In this document: positions 20,658 to 30,452 of the stretch, one piece after another
Layout: every line of letters begins with the position of its first letter
Position numbering within the stretch: the first letter of the stretch is position 1
Origin: Haemophilus parainfluenzae
GTDB lineage: Bacteria > Pseudomonadota > Gammaproteobacteria > Enterobacterales > Pasteurellaceae
Length of the DNA stretch: 64,000 nucleotides
Direction of reading: 5' to 3'
NCBI RefSeq assembly: GCF_900450995.1
Contig: NZ_UGHY01000002.1
Location: forward strand, 1,235,001 to 1,299,000
Notes under the pieces: generated by a model
Databases searched by the model: none
What the model was told of the DNA's origin: nothing
What the model saw: the letters and a program-made list of their open reading frames with translations, nothing else
Translations under genes and position numbers: made by a program

Positions 20658-21310
20658 ATGGTCATGAAATACTTGCCATTCTCAGTTATTGAGAGCAGAT
20701 GGTTTGATGAAGGAAATGATACAGTTAAATCTGTTTTTGAGTCTATCGCCTCAATACATTGTAATAATTCAGATGCTTTTCTTCATCATTCATTTAGCGA
20801 GAAAAATTCTTTAAAGATTGCGTTTGAAAATTGCAGCAAGGATAAAAAAACTGAAGTTATATATCTAGCAACCCATGGCAATTCCAAAGTTATAGGACCT
20901 GATGAGGTGGATATTTCAAGAACAGAATTAAGAAATATTATTTCAAAAGTAAATACAAGAAAAACCATAAAAGGTCTATTTTTAGGTACATGTGAAACAG
21001 GCAATGAAGGTATTGCTCGTTATTTATTGGAGGATAAAACCACAAACTTAGAATGGGTTGCTGGCTATAATTCTACAATTGATTGGATAGATGGGACTGC
21101 AATGGATATGATATTTTTCTCAAAACTCGCTACACAATATAATAAAAATAAAACTCGCAAAAAAATAAATTTTCTGCAAGAAAAATGGCTCATCTAGCAG
21201 CTAGTGATTTATTGAAAATTGTTCCTGGAGCATTTATTGGATATGGGTTTAATATATATTTTCATGAGAAAAATAATCTTACTAGTATGTTTATATCTAG
21301 TGTTGAATAG
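20658..21310 (+). pseudogene. Caspase/CHAT-like protein, one-base frameshift in a poly-A tract
   Basis: The first 179 residues read from ATG 20658 (AAGGGA 7 nt upstream). They show the His-Cys dyad pattern of the caspase/gingipain fold: VIYLATHGN (His73) after a beta strand and GLFLGTCETGN (Cys112) after another. At the seven-A run 21159-21165 the frame fails. One extra A would restore it, giving SARKMAHLAASDLLKIVPGA and a stop at 21308-21310, about 217 aa in total with a hydrophobic C-terminal segment. A protease function is inferred from the dyad only. It stands alone between the purL-end repeat and glpQ, at low GC. Confidence 0.6.
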
Positions 21311-21412
21311 ATAATGCTTATTTACTTTAACTATTTTCAATTTTCCAGGATGGCTAGCGATCAAAAATCACAACGAATTTTGACCGCTCTTTTTATTCCG
21401 TTTACTTACGTA

Positions 21413-22498
21413 TTATTTTTGTTTTTTCAAAAACTCAACGCCAGTGTCTGGGAAGTCGGTGAATACACCGGTTGCACCAGATTTATTCAATAATGCATCG
21501 TACATTTGATTCACGTCAGTGAAGAATTCAGGTAAAGCATCTTTACGCACGGTGTATGGGTGTAATTCCACTTTGTATTGTGCAAGTTCTTTCACTAATG
21601 GGGTGTATACGATATTGCCTGGTTTAGATTTTTCTTTATCCACTAACATGTACCAGCCTGGACCAACACCATCAGCATATTTTACCACTTCTGCCATTGC
21701 GCCTGGTTTGAACATCCAATCGTAATCGTAGTTCACCCATTTGCCTTTCGCATCTTTTTCTTCAGTTTCATGCCAGTCGGTGTATGCCACTAATTGAACA
21801 AGTTTTAAATCCATGCCCATTTTTGGTAGCAATTCGTTTTTGATACGTTTTAACTCATTGAAGTCGAAGGTTTGTAAGTAAACCATGTCAGATTTCTTGT
21901 CGTAACCGTATTTTTTCAACACTTTAAGGGTTTCAACTGCAATGTCTTTGCCGTTTTGGTGGTGGAACCAAGGTGCTTTGATTTCAGGATAGATACCCAC
22001 TTTTTTACCTGTGGATTTTTCTAAACCTTGGATAAATTCGATTTCATCTTCAAAAGTGTGAATTCTGAAATGCGATTTCCAAAGTGGGAAACGGCCTGGA
22101 TAAACTTGAGCTTGTTTACCATCTTTAGTTTCAAAGTTTTCAGTCATTTCTAAACTTTGAATTTCTTTTAAGGTGAAGTCGATTACGTAGTAACGACCAT
22201 CTTTACGATGACGATTTGGGAATTTTTTCGCGACATCAGTTAATCCATCTAAGAAGTGGTCATGGATAACAACTAAACGACCATCTTTTGTCATCGCTAA
22301 GTCTTGTTCTAAGTAGTCTGCGTGTTGTGCAAATGCAAGCGCTTTAGATTCAAGCGTATGCTCTGGTAAGTAACCACTTGCACCACGGTGAGCAATGATA
22401 ATTTTGTCTGATTTCATAGTGTCCACAGAAGAGTGTGCGCTACATCCTGCAAGTACGCCTGCAGCTAATAAAGAAAGCGCTAAAGTTTTGAGTTTCAT
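21413..22498 (-). CDS. glpQ: Glycerophosphodiester phosphodiesterase, protein D homologue (lipoprotein)
   Basis: 361 aa. A lipobox (LLAAGVLAGC, Cys19) marks it as a lipoprotein. The GDPD domain starts IIAHRGASGYLPEHT with the catalytic His and Arg, followed by EQDLAMTKDGRLVVIHDH (metal ligands and second His) and the Glu region GIYPEIKAP. It hydrolyses glycerophosphodiesters to glycerol-3-phosphate. It strongly resembles H. influenzae protein D (Hpd), which also transfers choline from host phosphocholine donors to LPS. ATG 22498 has AAGGAG 8 nt upstream; ATG 22504 is too close to it. It is downstream of glpT. Confidence 0.95.
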   Translation of the reverse strand: MKLKTLALSLLAAGVLAGCSAHSSVDTMKSDKIIIAHRGASGYLPEHTLESKALAFAQHADYLEQDLAMTKDGRLVVIHDHFLDGLTDVAKKFPNRHRKDGRYYVIDFTLKEIQSLEMTENFETKDGKQAQVYPGRFPLWKSHFRIHTFEDEIEFIQGLEKSTGKKVGIYPEIKAPWFHHQNGKDIAVETLKVLKKYGYDKKSDMVYLQTFDFNELKRIKNELLPKMGMDLKLVQLVAYTDWHETEEKDAKGKWVNYDYDWMFKPGAMAEVVKYADGVGPGWYMLVDKEKSKPGNIVYTPLVKELAQYKVELHPYTVRKDALPEFFTDVNQMYDALLNKSGATGVFTDFPDTGVEFLKKQK

Positions 22499-22550
22499 AA
22501 GCATTTCTCCTTGAAAGTGCGGTTAAAAATTCAGTTGTTTTTTGTAATAA

Positions 22551-22581
22551 AAAAGGCGGCAAGCCTTCGCCTGTCGCCTTT
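22551..22581 (-). terminator. Hairpin between glpT and glpQ
   Basis: On the minus strand AAAGGCG pairs with CGCCTTT around an inner loop, followed by T6. It probably reduces glpQ readthrough relative to glpT. Confidence 0.65.
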
Positions 22582-22591
22582 AATTTATAGA

Positions 22592-24032
22592 TTATTTAGT
22601 ACCGTAGGTATCGCCTAATCTTGCTTTGTGTTTACCTTCTTCAACCATTACGATGAAGAGTAATAACACCGCTAAGACACCACCACCGATCATGACGTAG
22701 AAACCGCCGTCCCAGCCGTAGTGTTGTGCTGCCCAACCGATAACAGCTGAAGCTGACACAGTACCACCTAAGTAACCGAATAAACCGGTGAAACCTGCTG
22801 CTGTACCTGCTGCTTTTTTCGGTGCAAGCTCAAGCGCGTGTAAGCCGATTAACATTACAGGACCGTAGATTAAGAAGCCGATTAAGGTCATTAATACGAA
22901 GTCAGTTAATTGATATGGGTTTTCATACCAAGCTGCATAGTTTGCAAGCTCTGCTTCAGGTGTAGCTGGGTTCATCCAGTATGCCACTACAGCTGCTGTA
23001 GTTAAGATCATGAAGATAAAACCTGTTAAACCACGTTTACCTTTGAATACTTTATCTGATACCCAACCACATAATAATGTACCTGGAACTGCTGCTAATT
23101 CATAGATTGTATAGGCCCATGCGGTACCTTTGATGTTGAAGTGTTTCACTTCACTTAAGTAAACCGGAGACCATTTTAATACGCCGTAGCGGATTAAGTA
23201 TACGAATACGTTAGCAATCGCAATGTACCATAACAATTTGTTTTTCAATACATAAGTTACGAAGATTTCTTTTGTGCTTAAATCGTTTTCGTAAGTTTTT
23301 TCGTTATAGTCATCTGGGTAGTCATTACGCCATTTTTCGATGGACGGTAAACCACAAGATTGTGGAGTATCACGCATGACAAAGTAAACAGGAATTGCAC
23401 AGATCATTGCAGCAATACCAGGATAGTAGAGAGATTGTTGCCAAATGTCTTTTGCTTGTGCTTCAACGCCGTGAGTGCTGAAGAAGACAGCACTTGCTAA
23501 TAGCACCATTGCACCTGGCATCATACCACCGATGTTGTGCGCGGTATTCCAGATAGATACAATAGTACCGCGTTCTGATTTAGACCACCAGTGTACCATT
23601 GTACGACCACATGGAGGCCAACCCATACCTTGGAACCAACCATTTAAGAAGATCATTACCCACATGATGAATGCCTGAAGTTGCCCATGGGAATAAACCC
23701 ATCATGGTCATACAAAGACCAGAAAGCAATAAACCAAATGGTAAGAATACACGAGGGTTCGAACGGTCAGACATACCTGCCATTACGAACTTAGATAAAC
23801 CGTAGGCAAGACCGGCTGCTGAGCCGATAACACCTAATTCCGCTTTTGAGTACAAGCCAGCTTGAATTAAACCAGGTTGTGCTAAGTCAAAGTTTGCACG
23901 TACAAAATAGTAAGCGGCATAACCAAAGAAGATCCCTGCAAACACTTGCCAACGTAAGCGTTTATACGTGGAATCAATTTTCTCCGCAGGAAGTTCCGCA
24001 ATATGCGGTGCGGGTTTAAATGGTCCAAACAT
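22592..24032 (-). pseudogene. glpT: Glycerol-3-phosphate transporter, frame broken
   Basis: Together the two frames encode a complete 12-segment MFS antiporter of about 480 aa, exchanging sn-glycerol-3-phosphate for phosphate. The N-terminal part runs from 24032 to [10 protein letters not shown] near 23668. The remainder ([20 protein letters not shown] onward) is in another frame. Relative to E. coli GlpT (SSIAVMF) two bases appear to be missing at about 23663-23673, within SGI-A-IM. All other GlpT signatures are present ([17 protein letters not shown] motif). This may be real inactivation or a sequence error. Divergent from glpABC. Confidence 0.9.
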
Positions 24033-24135
24033 AATTTTTCTCCAAAATCATTTTAATTATGAGTCCACCCCGACAATGGGGATAGCGTGCATGATAAAAT
24101 AAAAATAGAAATTAAAAAGAGAAATAATTCAAAAA

Positions 24136-24151
24136 TGTGATGTATTTCACA
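24136..24151. promoter_or_regulatory. CRP site, glpT side
   Basis: TGTGA-TGTATT-TCACA, a perfect CRP consensus in the glpTQ/glpABC divergent region. Confidence 0.88.
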
Positions 24152-24187
24152 AAAAAAATTTTAACAAATGAGCGAATACGAAAATTG

Positions 24188-24203
24188 CGTGATCTATATC
24201 ACA
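24188..24203. promoter_or_regulatory. CRP site, glpA side
   Basis: CGTGA-TCTATA-TCACA, 9 of 10 arm bases match. It lies 52 bp from the other site, so each may serve one promoter. Confidence 0.8.
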
Positions 24204-24323
24204 AAACAGTTTTCTTTTTCGCTCAAAATGTTGTGAATTTAATTGCTCTCCCATACAATAGCAGCAGACTTCGTAACAGTTTTTACGTTTCTTTTAATTA
24301 ATATTTTGGCTTTGGGGGTAACA

Positions 24324-26015
24324 ATGGGATTATCGCCTAATATGTATCGTGATGTGGGGGATTTTTCACCTATCTCGACGGATGTGATTATCATTGGTGG
24401 TGGTGCAACAGGTGCGGGGATTGCTCGTGACTGTGCATTGCGTGGAATTAACTGTATTTTATTAGAGCGTCGTGATATTGCGACAGGTGCAACAGGTCGT
24501 AACCACGGTTTGTTACATAGTGGTGCGCGTTATGCCGTAAACGATCAGGAATCAGCAGAAGAATGTATTAAAGAAAATAAAATTCTGCGCAATATCGCCC
24601 GTCACTGTGTGGATGAAACAGAAGGTTTATTTATCACCTTACCTGAAGATTCCCTTGATTATCAAAAAACGTTCATCGAAAGTTGTACCAAATCCGGTAT
24701 TGAAGCCGTCGCCATTGATCCTAAACTTGCCCAGATTATGGAACCATCAGTAAACCCTGATTTAGTTGGTGCCGTTGTTGTGCCAGATGGTTCAATCGAT
24801 CCTTTCCGTTTAACAGCCTCAAACGTGATGGATGCTACCGAAAATGGCGCGAAAATGTTCACTTATTGCGAAGTGAAAAACTTAATTCGCGAAGGGGGCA
24901 AAGTAATCGGTGTGGATGTTTACGATCACAAAAATCGTGTAAACCGTAAATTCTTTGCGCCATTAGTCGTTAATGCAGGTGGTATTTGGGGACAAGGCAT
25001 TGCAGAATATGCGGACCTTAAAATTAAAATGTTCCCAGCCAAAGGCGCATTACTTGTCATGGGGCACCGTATCAATAAAATGGTGATTAACCGTTGTCGT
25101 AAACCGGCGGATGCGGATATTCTTGTACCGGGTGATACTATTTGCGTTATCGGTACAACCTCTAGTCGTATTCCTTACGATCAAATTGATAACATGGAAG
25201 TCACCCCAGAAGAAGTGGATATTCTTTTCCGTGAAGGGGAAAAACTCGCACCAAGCTTGCGTCATACTCGCGTATTACGTGCTTATGCAGGTGTTCGTCC
25301 ATTGGTGGCGACGGATGATGATCCATCTGGTCGTAACGTAAGCCGTGGTATCGTGTTACTTGACCACGCAGAACGTGATGGCTTAGACGGCTTTATTACT
25401 ATCACTGGCGGTAAATTAATGACTTATCGCTTAATGGCTGAATGGGCAACGGATCTCGTTTGTAAAAAACTCAATAAAACAGCACGTTGTACGACTGCAG
25501 AGCGTCCATTGCCAGGTTCAACCGAAAGCCGTGCAGAAACCAATCAGAAAGTCATTTCACTTCCAAGTACGATTCGTTATTCAGCCGTGTATCGTCATGG
25601 ATCCCGTGCTACCCGTTTATTAGATAAAGAACGTCTCGATCGTTCAATGGTGTGCGAATGTGAAGCGGTGACAGCGGGTGAAGTACGTTATGCTGTTGAT
25701 GAATTAAACGTCAATAACTTAGTAGATTTACGTCGTCGTACTCGTGTGGGTATGGGGACTTGCCAAGCTGAGCTTTGTGCGTGCCGTGCGGCGGGCTTAA
25801 TGAACCGTTTTGAAGTGGCAACACCTCGCCAATCCACCACACAATTGACTTCTTTCATGGAAGAGCGTTGGCGCGGTATTGAGCCTATTGCATGGGGCGA
25901 AGCGATTCGTGAAGCCGAATTTACTTCATGGATGTATGGCAGTGTGTTGGGCTTAAATGATGTTCAACCGCTTGAAACTGACAAACAGCAAGGGACGGAT
26001 AACAATGAATTTTGA
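24324..26015 (+). CDS. glpA: Anaerobic glycerol-3-phosphate dehydrogenase subunit A
   Basis: 563 aa. The FAD-binding start [17 protein letters not shown] follows closely after the chosen ATG (24324, GGGGG upstream). The TTG at 24243 would add a tail that E. coli GlpA lacks. [15 protein letters not shown] is the flavin/substrate region. The C-terminal part has [11 protein letters not shown] and [12 protein letters not shown], the Cys pattern of the GlpA BFD-like [2Fe-2S] module. It oxidises G3P to DHAP anaerobically, passing electrons through GlpBC to menaquinone. It overlaps glpB by 11 bp. Confidence 0.96.
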   Translation: MGLSPNMYRDVGDFSPISTDVIIIGGGATGAGIARDCALRGINCILLERRDIATGATGRNHGLLHSGARYAVNDQESAEECIKENKILRNIARHCVDETEGLFITLPEDSLDYQKTFIESCTKSGIEAVAIDPKLAQIMEPSVNPDLVGAVVVPDGSIDPFRLTASNVMDATENGAKMFTYCEVKNLIREGGKVIGVDVYDHKNRVNRKFFAPLVVNAGGIWGQGIAEYADLKIKMFPAKGALLVMGHRINKMVINRCRKPADADILVPGDTICVIGTTSSRIPYDQIDNMEVTPEEVDILFREGEKLAPSLRHTRVLRAYAGVRPLVATDDDPSGRNVSRGIVLLDHAERDGLDGFITITGGKLMTYRLMAEWATDLVCKKLNKTARCTTAERPLPGSTESRAETNQKVISLPSTIRYSAVYRHGSRATRLLDKERLDRSMVCECEAVTAGEVRYAVDELNVNNLVDLRRRTRVGMGTCQAELCACRAAGLMNRFEVATPRQSTTQLTSFMEERWRGIEPIAWGEAIREAEFTSWMYGSVLGLNDVQPLETDKQQGTDNNEF

Positions 26016-27294
26016 TGTAGTGATTATTGGTGGTGGCCTTGCAGGTTTAACTTGCGGCATCACCCTACAAGAACAAGGCAAACGTTGTGTCATTATTAAT
26101 AACGGTCAAGCGGCGATTGATTTTGCATCTGGCTCCTTGGATTTATTAAGCCGTTTACCAAATGGCGCGTTTGTTAAAAATATTCCTGATAATTTGACCG
26201 CACTTTCCGCTCAATTACCACAACACCCTTATAGCATTATGGGAGCTGAACGCGTATTAGCAAAAGCGCAAGATTTCGAAAAATTAGCGGAATCGTTAAA
26301 TTTAGATTTAATTGGCTCAAGTGCAGAAAATCATCTTCGCGTAACGGGTTTAGGTAGCTTACGTGGTGCATGGCTTTCACCAAATAGTGTACCAACTGTA
26401 CAAGGCGACACACCATTTCCGTATAAAAAAATTGCGGTTTTAGGCATTGAAGGCTATCACGATTTCCAACCAGAATTATTGGCGGATAACCTTACGCTCA
26501 ATCCACAATTTGCCCATTGTGAAGTGAAAACGGGCTTTTTAAATATTCCTGAATTGGATCAGTTACGTGCAAATTCGCGCGAATTCCGCAGTGTAAATAT
26601 TGCACAAGTTTTAGAATATAAACTGAAATTTGATGATCTGGTGGCTGAAATGAAAGAAGCCGCGAAAGGCACCGAAGCGATTTTCTTACCAGCTTGTTTC
26701 GGTCTAGAAAATCAAGAGTTTATGGAGTCACTTCGCAAAGCAACCGGCTTGCCATTATTTGAATTACCAACTTTACCGCCTTCTTTATTAGGTATGCGTC
26801 AACGTATTCAATTACGCCATCGTTTTGAGAAATTAGGCGGACTTATGATGAATGGTGATAGTGCATTAAAAGCGCATTTTGATGGAAGCAAAGTTCGCGC
26901 CATTCAAACTCGCTTGCACGAAGAGGAAGAAATCACGGCAGAGCATTTCGTATTAGCGTCAGGCAGCTTCTTCAGTAAAGGTTTAGTCTCTGAATTCGAT
27001 AAAATCTACGAGCCCGTATTTCATTCTGACATCATCGGTGTGGAAGGCTTTAAAGATACTGATCGTTTTACTTGGACAGATCATCGTTTCTCAAATCCAC
27101 AACCGTATCAATCTGCGGGTGTGGCGATCAATGCTCAATGCCAAGTACAAAAGAGCGGTCAATTTTTAACGAATTTATATGCAGTGGGTAATGTGATTGG
27201 TGGTTTCAATGCGTTAGAACTCGGTTGTGGTTCAGGCGTGGCAGTGGTAACAGCGCTTGCTGTTGCGGATGAAATTCTTCACAACACACATTAA
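26005..27294 (+). CDS. glpB: Anaerobic glycerol-3-phosphate dehydrogenase subunit B
   Basis: 429 aa. The flavin-binding motif [14 protein letters not shown] starts at residue 4, supporting ATG 26005 inside the glpA end (AGGGACGG upstream). A second flavin-contact segment is [16 protein letters not shown] near the C terminus. The subunit carries FMN/FAD and links GlpA to the iron-sulfur membrane subunit GlpC. A USS lies within the gene near 26194. Confidence 0.95.
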   Translation: MNFDVVIIGGGLAGLTCGITLQEQGKRCVIINNGQAAIDFASGSLDLLSRLPNGAFVKNIPDNLTALSAQLPQHPYSIMGAERVLAKAQDFEKLAESLNLDLIGSSAENHLRVTGLGSLRGAWLSPNSVPTVQGDTPFPYKKIAVLGIEGYHDFQPELLADNLTLNPQFAHCEVKTGFLNIPELDQLRANSREFRSVNIAQVLEYKLKFDDLVAEMKEAAKGTEAIFLPACFGLENQEFMESLRKATGLPLFELPTLPPSLLGMRQRIQLRHRFEKLGGLMMNGDSALKAHFDGSKVRAIQTRLHEEEEITAEHFVLASGSFFSKGLVSEFDKIYEPVFHSDIIGVEGFKDTDRFTWTDHRFSNPQPYQSAGVAINAQCQVQKSGQFLTNLYAVGNVIGGFNALELGCGSGVAVVTALAVADEILHNTH

Positions 27295-27303
27295 GGAGGT
27301 GTT

Positions 27304-28578
27304 ATGAACATTCAACAATTAATTGAAAATGCAAAACAATCCCTTAATGCACCACAACATCATCATGCCTTTGATGAAAGTTTTGAGAGCTGTATTAAAT
27401 GTACGGCGTGTACGGCAGTATGTCCTGTTTCGCGTCAAAATCCAAACTATCCAGGTCCAAAACAATCGGGTCCAGATGGTGAGCGTCTACGCTTAAAATC
27501 AGCCGAGCTTTATGATGAAGCATTAAAATACTGTACCAACTGTAAACGTTGTGAAATTGCGTGTCCGTCTGATGTAAAAATTGGTGACATTATTGTTCGT
27601 GCAAGAAACAAATACCTTGCTCAACAACACAAGCCAGCAGTGCAAAAATTACGTGATGCAATTTTAAGTAATACCGATATTATGGGGTCACTTAACACGC
27701 CACTAGCCCCAATTGTGAACACAATTACGGGTTTGAAAGCGACAAAATTTGTGTTGGAAAAAGCGTTAAAAATCAGCCGTCATCGTACGTTACCAAAATA
27801 TTCCTTTGGTACGTTCCGCAGCTGGTATATGAAAAAAATGGTGGAAAGCCAACAAAAATTCGAACGCAAAGTGGCGTATTATCACGGTTGTTATGTGAAC
27901 TACAATAACCCACAATTGGGTAAAGAATTTATTCAAGTGTTCAATGCTATGGATATTGGCGTGGTGTTATTGGAAAAAGAAAAATGCTGCGGCTTGCCAT
28001 TAAGCGTAAACCAATTCCCAGAGAGAGCGAAGAAAATCGCACAATTTAACACCGATTACATCAGCAAAATGGTGGATGAAAATGGCTTAGATGTGATCAG
28101 TGAGGCATCAAGTTGTTCCCTAAATTTACGTGATGAATATCATCATATTTTAGGTATCGACAATGCGAAAGTTCGTCCACATATTCACATGGTGACACCA
28201 TTCTTATATCAACTCTTTAAAGAAGGTAAAACCTTACCGCTTAAACCATTGAAATTGCGTGTGGCTTATCACACCGCATGTCACGTGGATAAAGCAGGTT
28301 GGGCGCCATACACCTTGGAAGTGTTAAAACAAATTCCAGGTTTAGAAGTGGTGATGTTACCATCACAATGTTGTGGTATTGCAGGAACATACGGTTTCAA
28401 AGAAGAAAACTACGAGGTTTCGCAAGCCATAGGGAAAACACTGTTTGATAACATCAATGCAGGCGGATTTGATTATGTGATTTCTGAATGTCAAACTTGT
28501 AAATGGCAGATCGATATGTCATCTAACGTGACTTGTATCCATCCATTGACGTTATTGTGTATGTCGATGAATCAATAA
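27304..28578 (+). CDS. glpC: Anaerobic glycerol-3-phosphate dehydrogenase subunit C
   Basis: 424 aa. Two [4Fe-4S] ferredoxin motifs are seen (CIKCTACTAVCPV near 31 and CTNCKRCEIACPS near 79), then two CCG domains (EKCCGLPLS near 224 and SQCCGIAGTYGF near 357). It anchors GlpAB to the membrane and reduces menaquinone. AAGGAGG lies 4 nt before the ATG and the gap from glpB is 9 nt, completing the operon. Confidence 0.96.
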   Translation: MNIQQLIENAKQSLNAPQHHHAFDESFESCIKCTACTAVCPVSRQNPNYPGPKQSGPDGERLRLKSAELYDEALKYCTNCKRCEIACPSDVKIGDIIVRARNKYLAQQHKPAVQKLRDAILSNTDIMGSLNTPLAPIVNTITGLKATKFVLEKALKISRHRTLPKYSFGTFRSWYMKKMVESQQKFERKVAYYHGCYVNYNNPQLGKEFIQVFNAMDIGVVLLEKEKCCGLPLSVNQFPERAKKIAQFNTDYISKMVDENGLDVISEASSCSLNLRDEYHHILGIDNAKVRPHIHMVTPFLYQLFKEGKTLPLKPLKLRVAYHTACHVDKAGWAPYTLEVLKQIPGLEVVMLPSQCCGIAGTYGFKEENYEVSQAIGKTLFDNINAGGFDYVISECQTCKWQIDMSSNVTCIHPLTLLCMSMNQ

Positions 28579-28611
28579 TCGAATCACAAATTTCACCCGC
28601 CTACTAGAACA

Positions 28612-28659
28612 AAAGGCATAGTAGATAAAATGACTTATGATTTTCTCTACTATGCCTTT
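28612..28659. terminator. Long hairpin downstream of glpC
   Basis: A 20-bp inverted repeat with one mismatch (AAAGGCATAGTAGATAAAAT and its complement) closes an 8-nt loop. No clear T-run follows, so it may terminate weakly, protect the glp mRNA 3' end or be a mobile palindrome. Confidence 0.6.
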
Positions 28660-28734
28660 CAAAAGTGTCCTTAAAAACGCCCGCGAAAACAATCGCACTT
28701 TACCCGCCTGAAACAATTCAGTGTTTAAATTGAA

Positions 28735-28751
28735 ATGAAAATCGTTTTCAT
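28735..28751. promoter_or_regulatory. Fur box before fhuC
   Basis: ATGAAAATCGTTTTCAT is a near-perfect palindrome matching Fur half-sites. It overlaps a TATAAA -10-like box about 50 bp before the fhuC start, as expected for iron repression. Confidence 0.8.
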
Positions 28752-28801
28752 ATAAAATTGCGTGACTTTTGACAACCGACTAAATAAGCTGTGGTGAAAC
28801 C

Positions 28802-29566
28802 GTGTTCCGACTTGATCAGATTTCTTTTCGCATTCCGCAGCGTACCTTGCTCTTCCCCACTTCATTAACGTTTGATGCCGGCAAGGTGTACGGTTTGATC
28901 GGGCATAACGGTTCCGGCAAATCCACCTTAATCAAATTAATGGCGCGTCAGACCCAACTGTCCGGCGGTTCGATTTTGTTGGACGGCAAAGATATTGCGC
29001 ACTGGAACCAACGAGAATTTGCCAAACGGGTCGCCTATCTGCCGCAACATCTGCCCGCCACCACCAATTTAACCGCGCGCGAATTAATCGGCATGGGACG
29101 TTATGCGTGGAACGGGCTATTCGGACGCCAAACGGCGGCGGATAAACAGGCGATCGCCGAAGCGTTGCGCCTGACCCACACGGAAAAATTCGCCGATCAG
29201 CTGGTGGATACGCTGTCCGGCGGCGAACGGTCGCGCATTTGGCTCGCCATGCTGTTGGCGCAGCAAAGCCGTTTTCTGCTGTTGGACGAACCGCTCGCCG
29301 CGTTGGATATTGCGCACCAAGTGGAAGTTATGCAGTTAGTGCATCAATTAAGTCGCGATTTGGGGTTGGGCGTGGTGATCGTGATTCACGACATCAATCT
29401 GGCGGCGCGTTTTTGCGATCATTTGGTGGCGCTGCACAGCGGCAAACTGCTGGCGCAGGGCGACGCGCAGCAAATCGTCAACCCGCCGTCGTTGGAGGCG
29501 ATTTACGGCATTCGGCTGAACGTGATCCCGCACCCACAAACCCAACGTCCGGTGAGTTTTTATTAA
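28802..29566 (+). CDS. fhuC: Iron-siderophore ABC transporter ATP-binding protein
   Basis: 254 aa. Walker A is GLIGHNGSGKST (about 32-43), the Q-loop YLPQHLP, the signature LSGGERSR and Walker B FLLLDEPLAAL. It is FhuC/FecE-like and energises import of a ferric hydroxamate siderophore through FhuB. GTG start at 28802. GC content is clearly above that of flanking glp and asn genes. It is the first gene of a tight operon (1-nt gap to fhuD). Confidence 0.9.
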   Translation: MFRLDQISFRIPQRTLLFPTSLTFDAGKVYGLIGHNGSGKSTLIKLMARQTQLSGGSILLDGKDIAHWNQREFAKRVAYLPQHLPATTNLTARELIGMGRYAWNGLFGRQTAADKQAIAEALRLTHTEKFADQLVDTLSGGERSRIWLAMLLAQQSRFLLLDEPLAALDIAHQVEVMQLVHQLSRDLGLGVVIVIHDINLAARFCDHLVALHSGKLLAQGDAQQIVNPPSLEAIYGIRLNVIPHPQTQRPVSFY

Positions 29567-29567
29567 A

Positions 29568-30452
29568 ATGCGTAAATTATTAAAAACACTGCTCGGAATG
29601 ACCGCACTTTTAGCGCACAGCGTGCTATTTGCCGCGTCGCATAACGGCTACGCCACGGTGGATTGGACGGTGGCGGAAACCCTCATTGCATTGGGCGAAC
29701 CGCCGCTCGCGGTGGGCGATATGCAAAGTTATCAAACTTGGGTCAAGCAACCCGAATTGCCGAAAACTACCGTCGATTTAGGCGTTCGTTTACAGCCGAA
29801 TTTAGAACTTATCGCCACTTTGTCACATTCTGCCGATGACCTGAATTTAGTTTTCATTAACAGCAATTTTTATGCGTCACTCAATAATTTACTGCGTCCT
29901 TATGCGCAAGTGCATAACGTAGATTTTTATCAGGCGGGCGACGCGTGGCAAAACGTGCTGAGCGCCACCCGAACTATCGGGCAAATTATCGGCAAACCGC
30001 AGGCAGTGCAACAACTGCTGGCGCAATATGAACAAGACGTGCAACGGCTGAAAACAGAATTAAGCGCCTTTACCGCTCGCCCGCTCGCCTTGCTGCAATT
30101 TATCGATACCCGTCACCTGCGCATTTACGGCGAAAACAGTCTGTTCGGCGCGGTGGCGAAACAACTCGGCTTCCGCAACGCCTATCTGCCGGAGGTGAAT
30201 TACTGGGGTTTTCAGAATATCGACATCACCGAACTCGCCAAACTGCCGCCGAACACTCGTTTTGTGATCGTCAAACCTTATCCCGCCAACATTGCCAGCG
30301 CGCTCACGCATAATACGCTGTGGCAACATTTGCCGATGACCAGAGAAGCGTTGATTCTGCCGGCGGTGTGGTCGTTCGGCGCGATTCCATCGGCACTGCG
30401 TTTCGCCCATGTGTTCGCCGATGGCTTACTGCACGGAGGTGACGCATGGTAA
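29568..30452 (+). CDS. fhuD: Siderophore-binding periplasmic protein
   Basis: 294 aa with a signal peptide (LLAHSVLFAAS, cleavage about residue 23). The class III substrate-binding fold is recognised by the paired lobes joined by a long helix (about 135-165) and the late PANIASALTHNTLWQHLP segment. It delivers ferric siderophore to FhuB. It overlaps fhuB by 7 nt. A USS lies near the start (29599), so the region was acquired from, or has long resided in, a Hin-USS species. Confidence 0.85.
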   Translation: MRKLLKTLLGMTALLAHSVLFAASHNGYATVDWTVAETLIALGEPPLAVGDMQSYQTWVKQPELPKTTVDLGVRLQPNLELIATLSHSADDLNLVFINSNFYASLNNLLRPYAQVHNVDFYQAGDAWQNVLSATRTIGQIIGKPQAVQQLLAQYEQDVQRLKTELSAFTARPLALLQFIDTRHLRIYGENSLFGAVAKQLGFRNAYLPEVNYWGFQNIDITELAKLPPNTRFVIVKPYPANIASALTHNTLWQHLPMTREALILPAVWSFGAIPSALRFAHVFADGLLHGGDAW

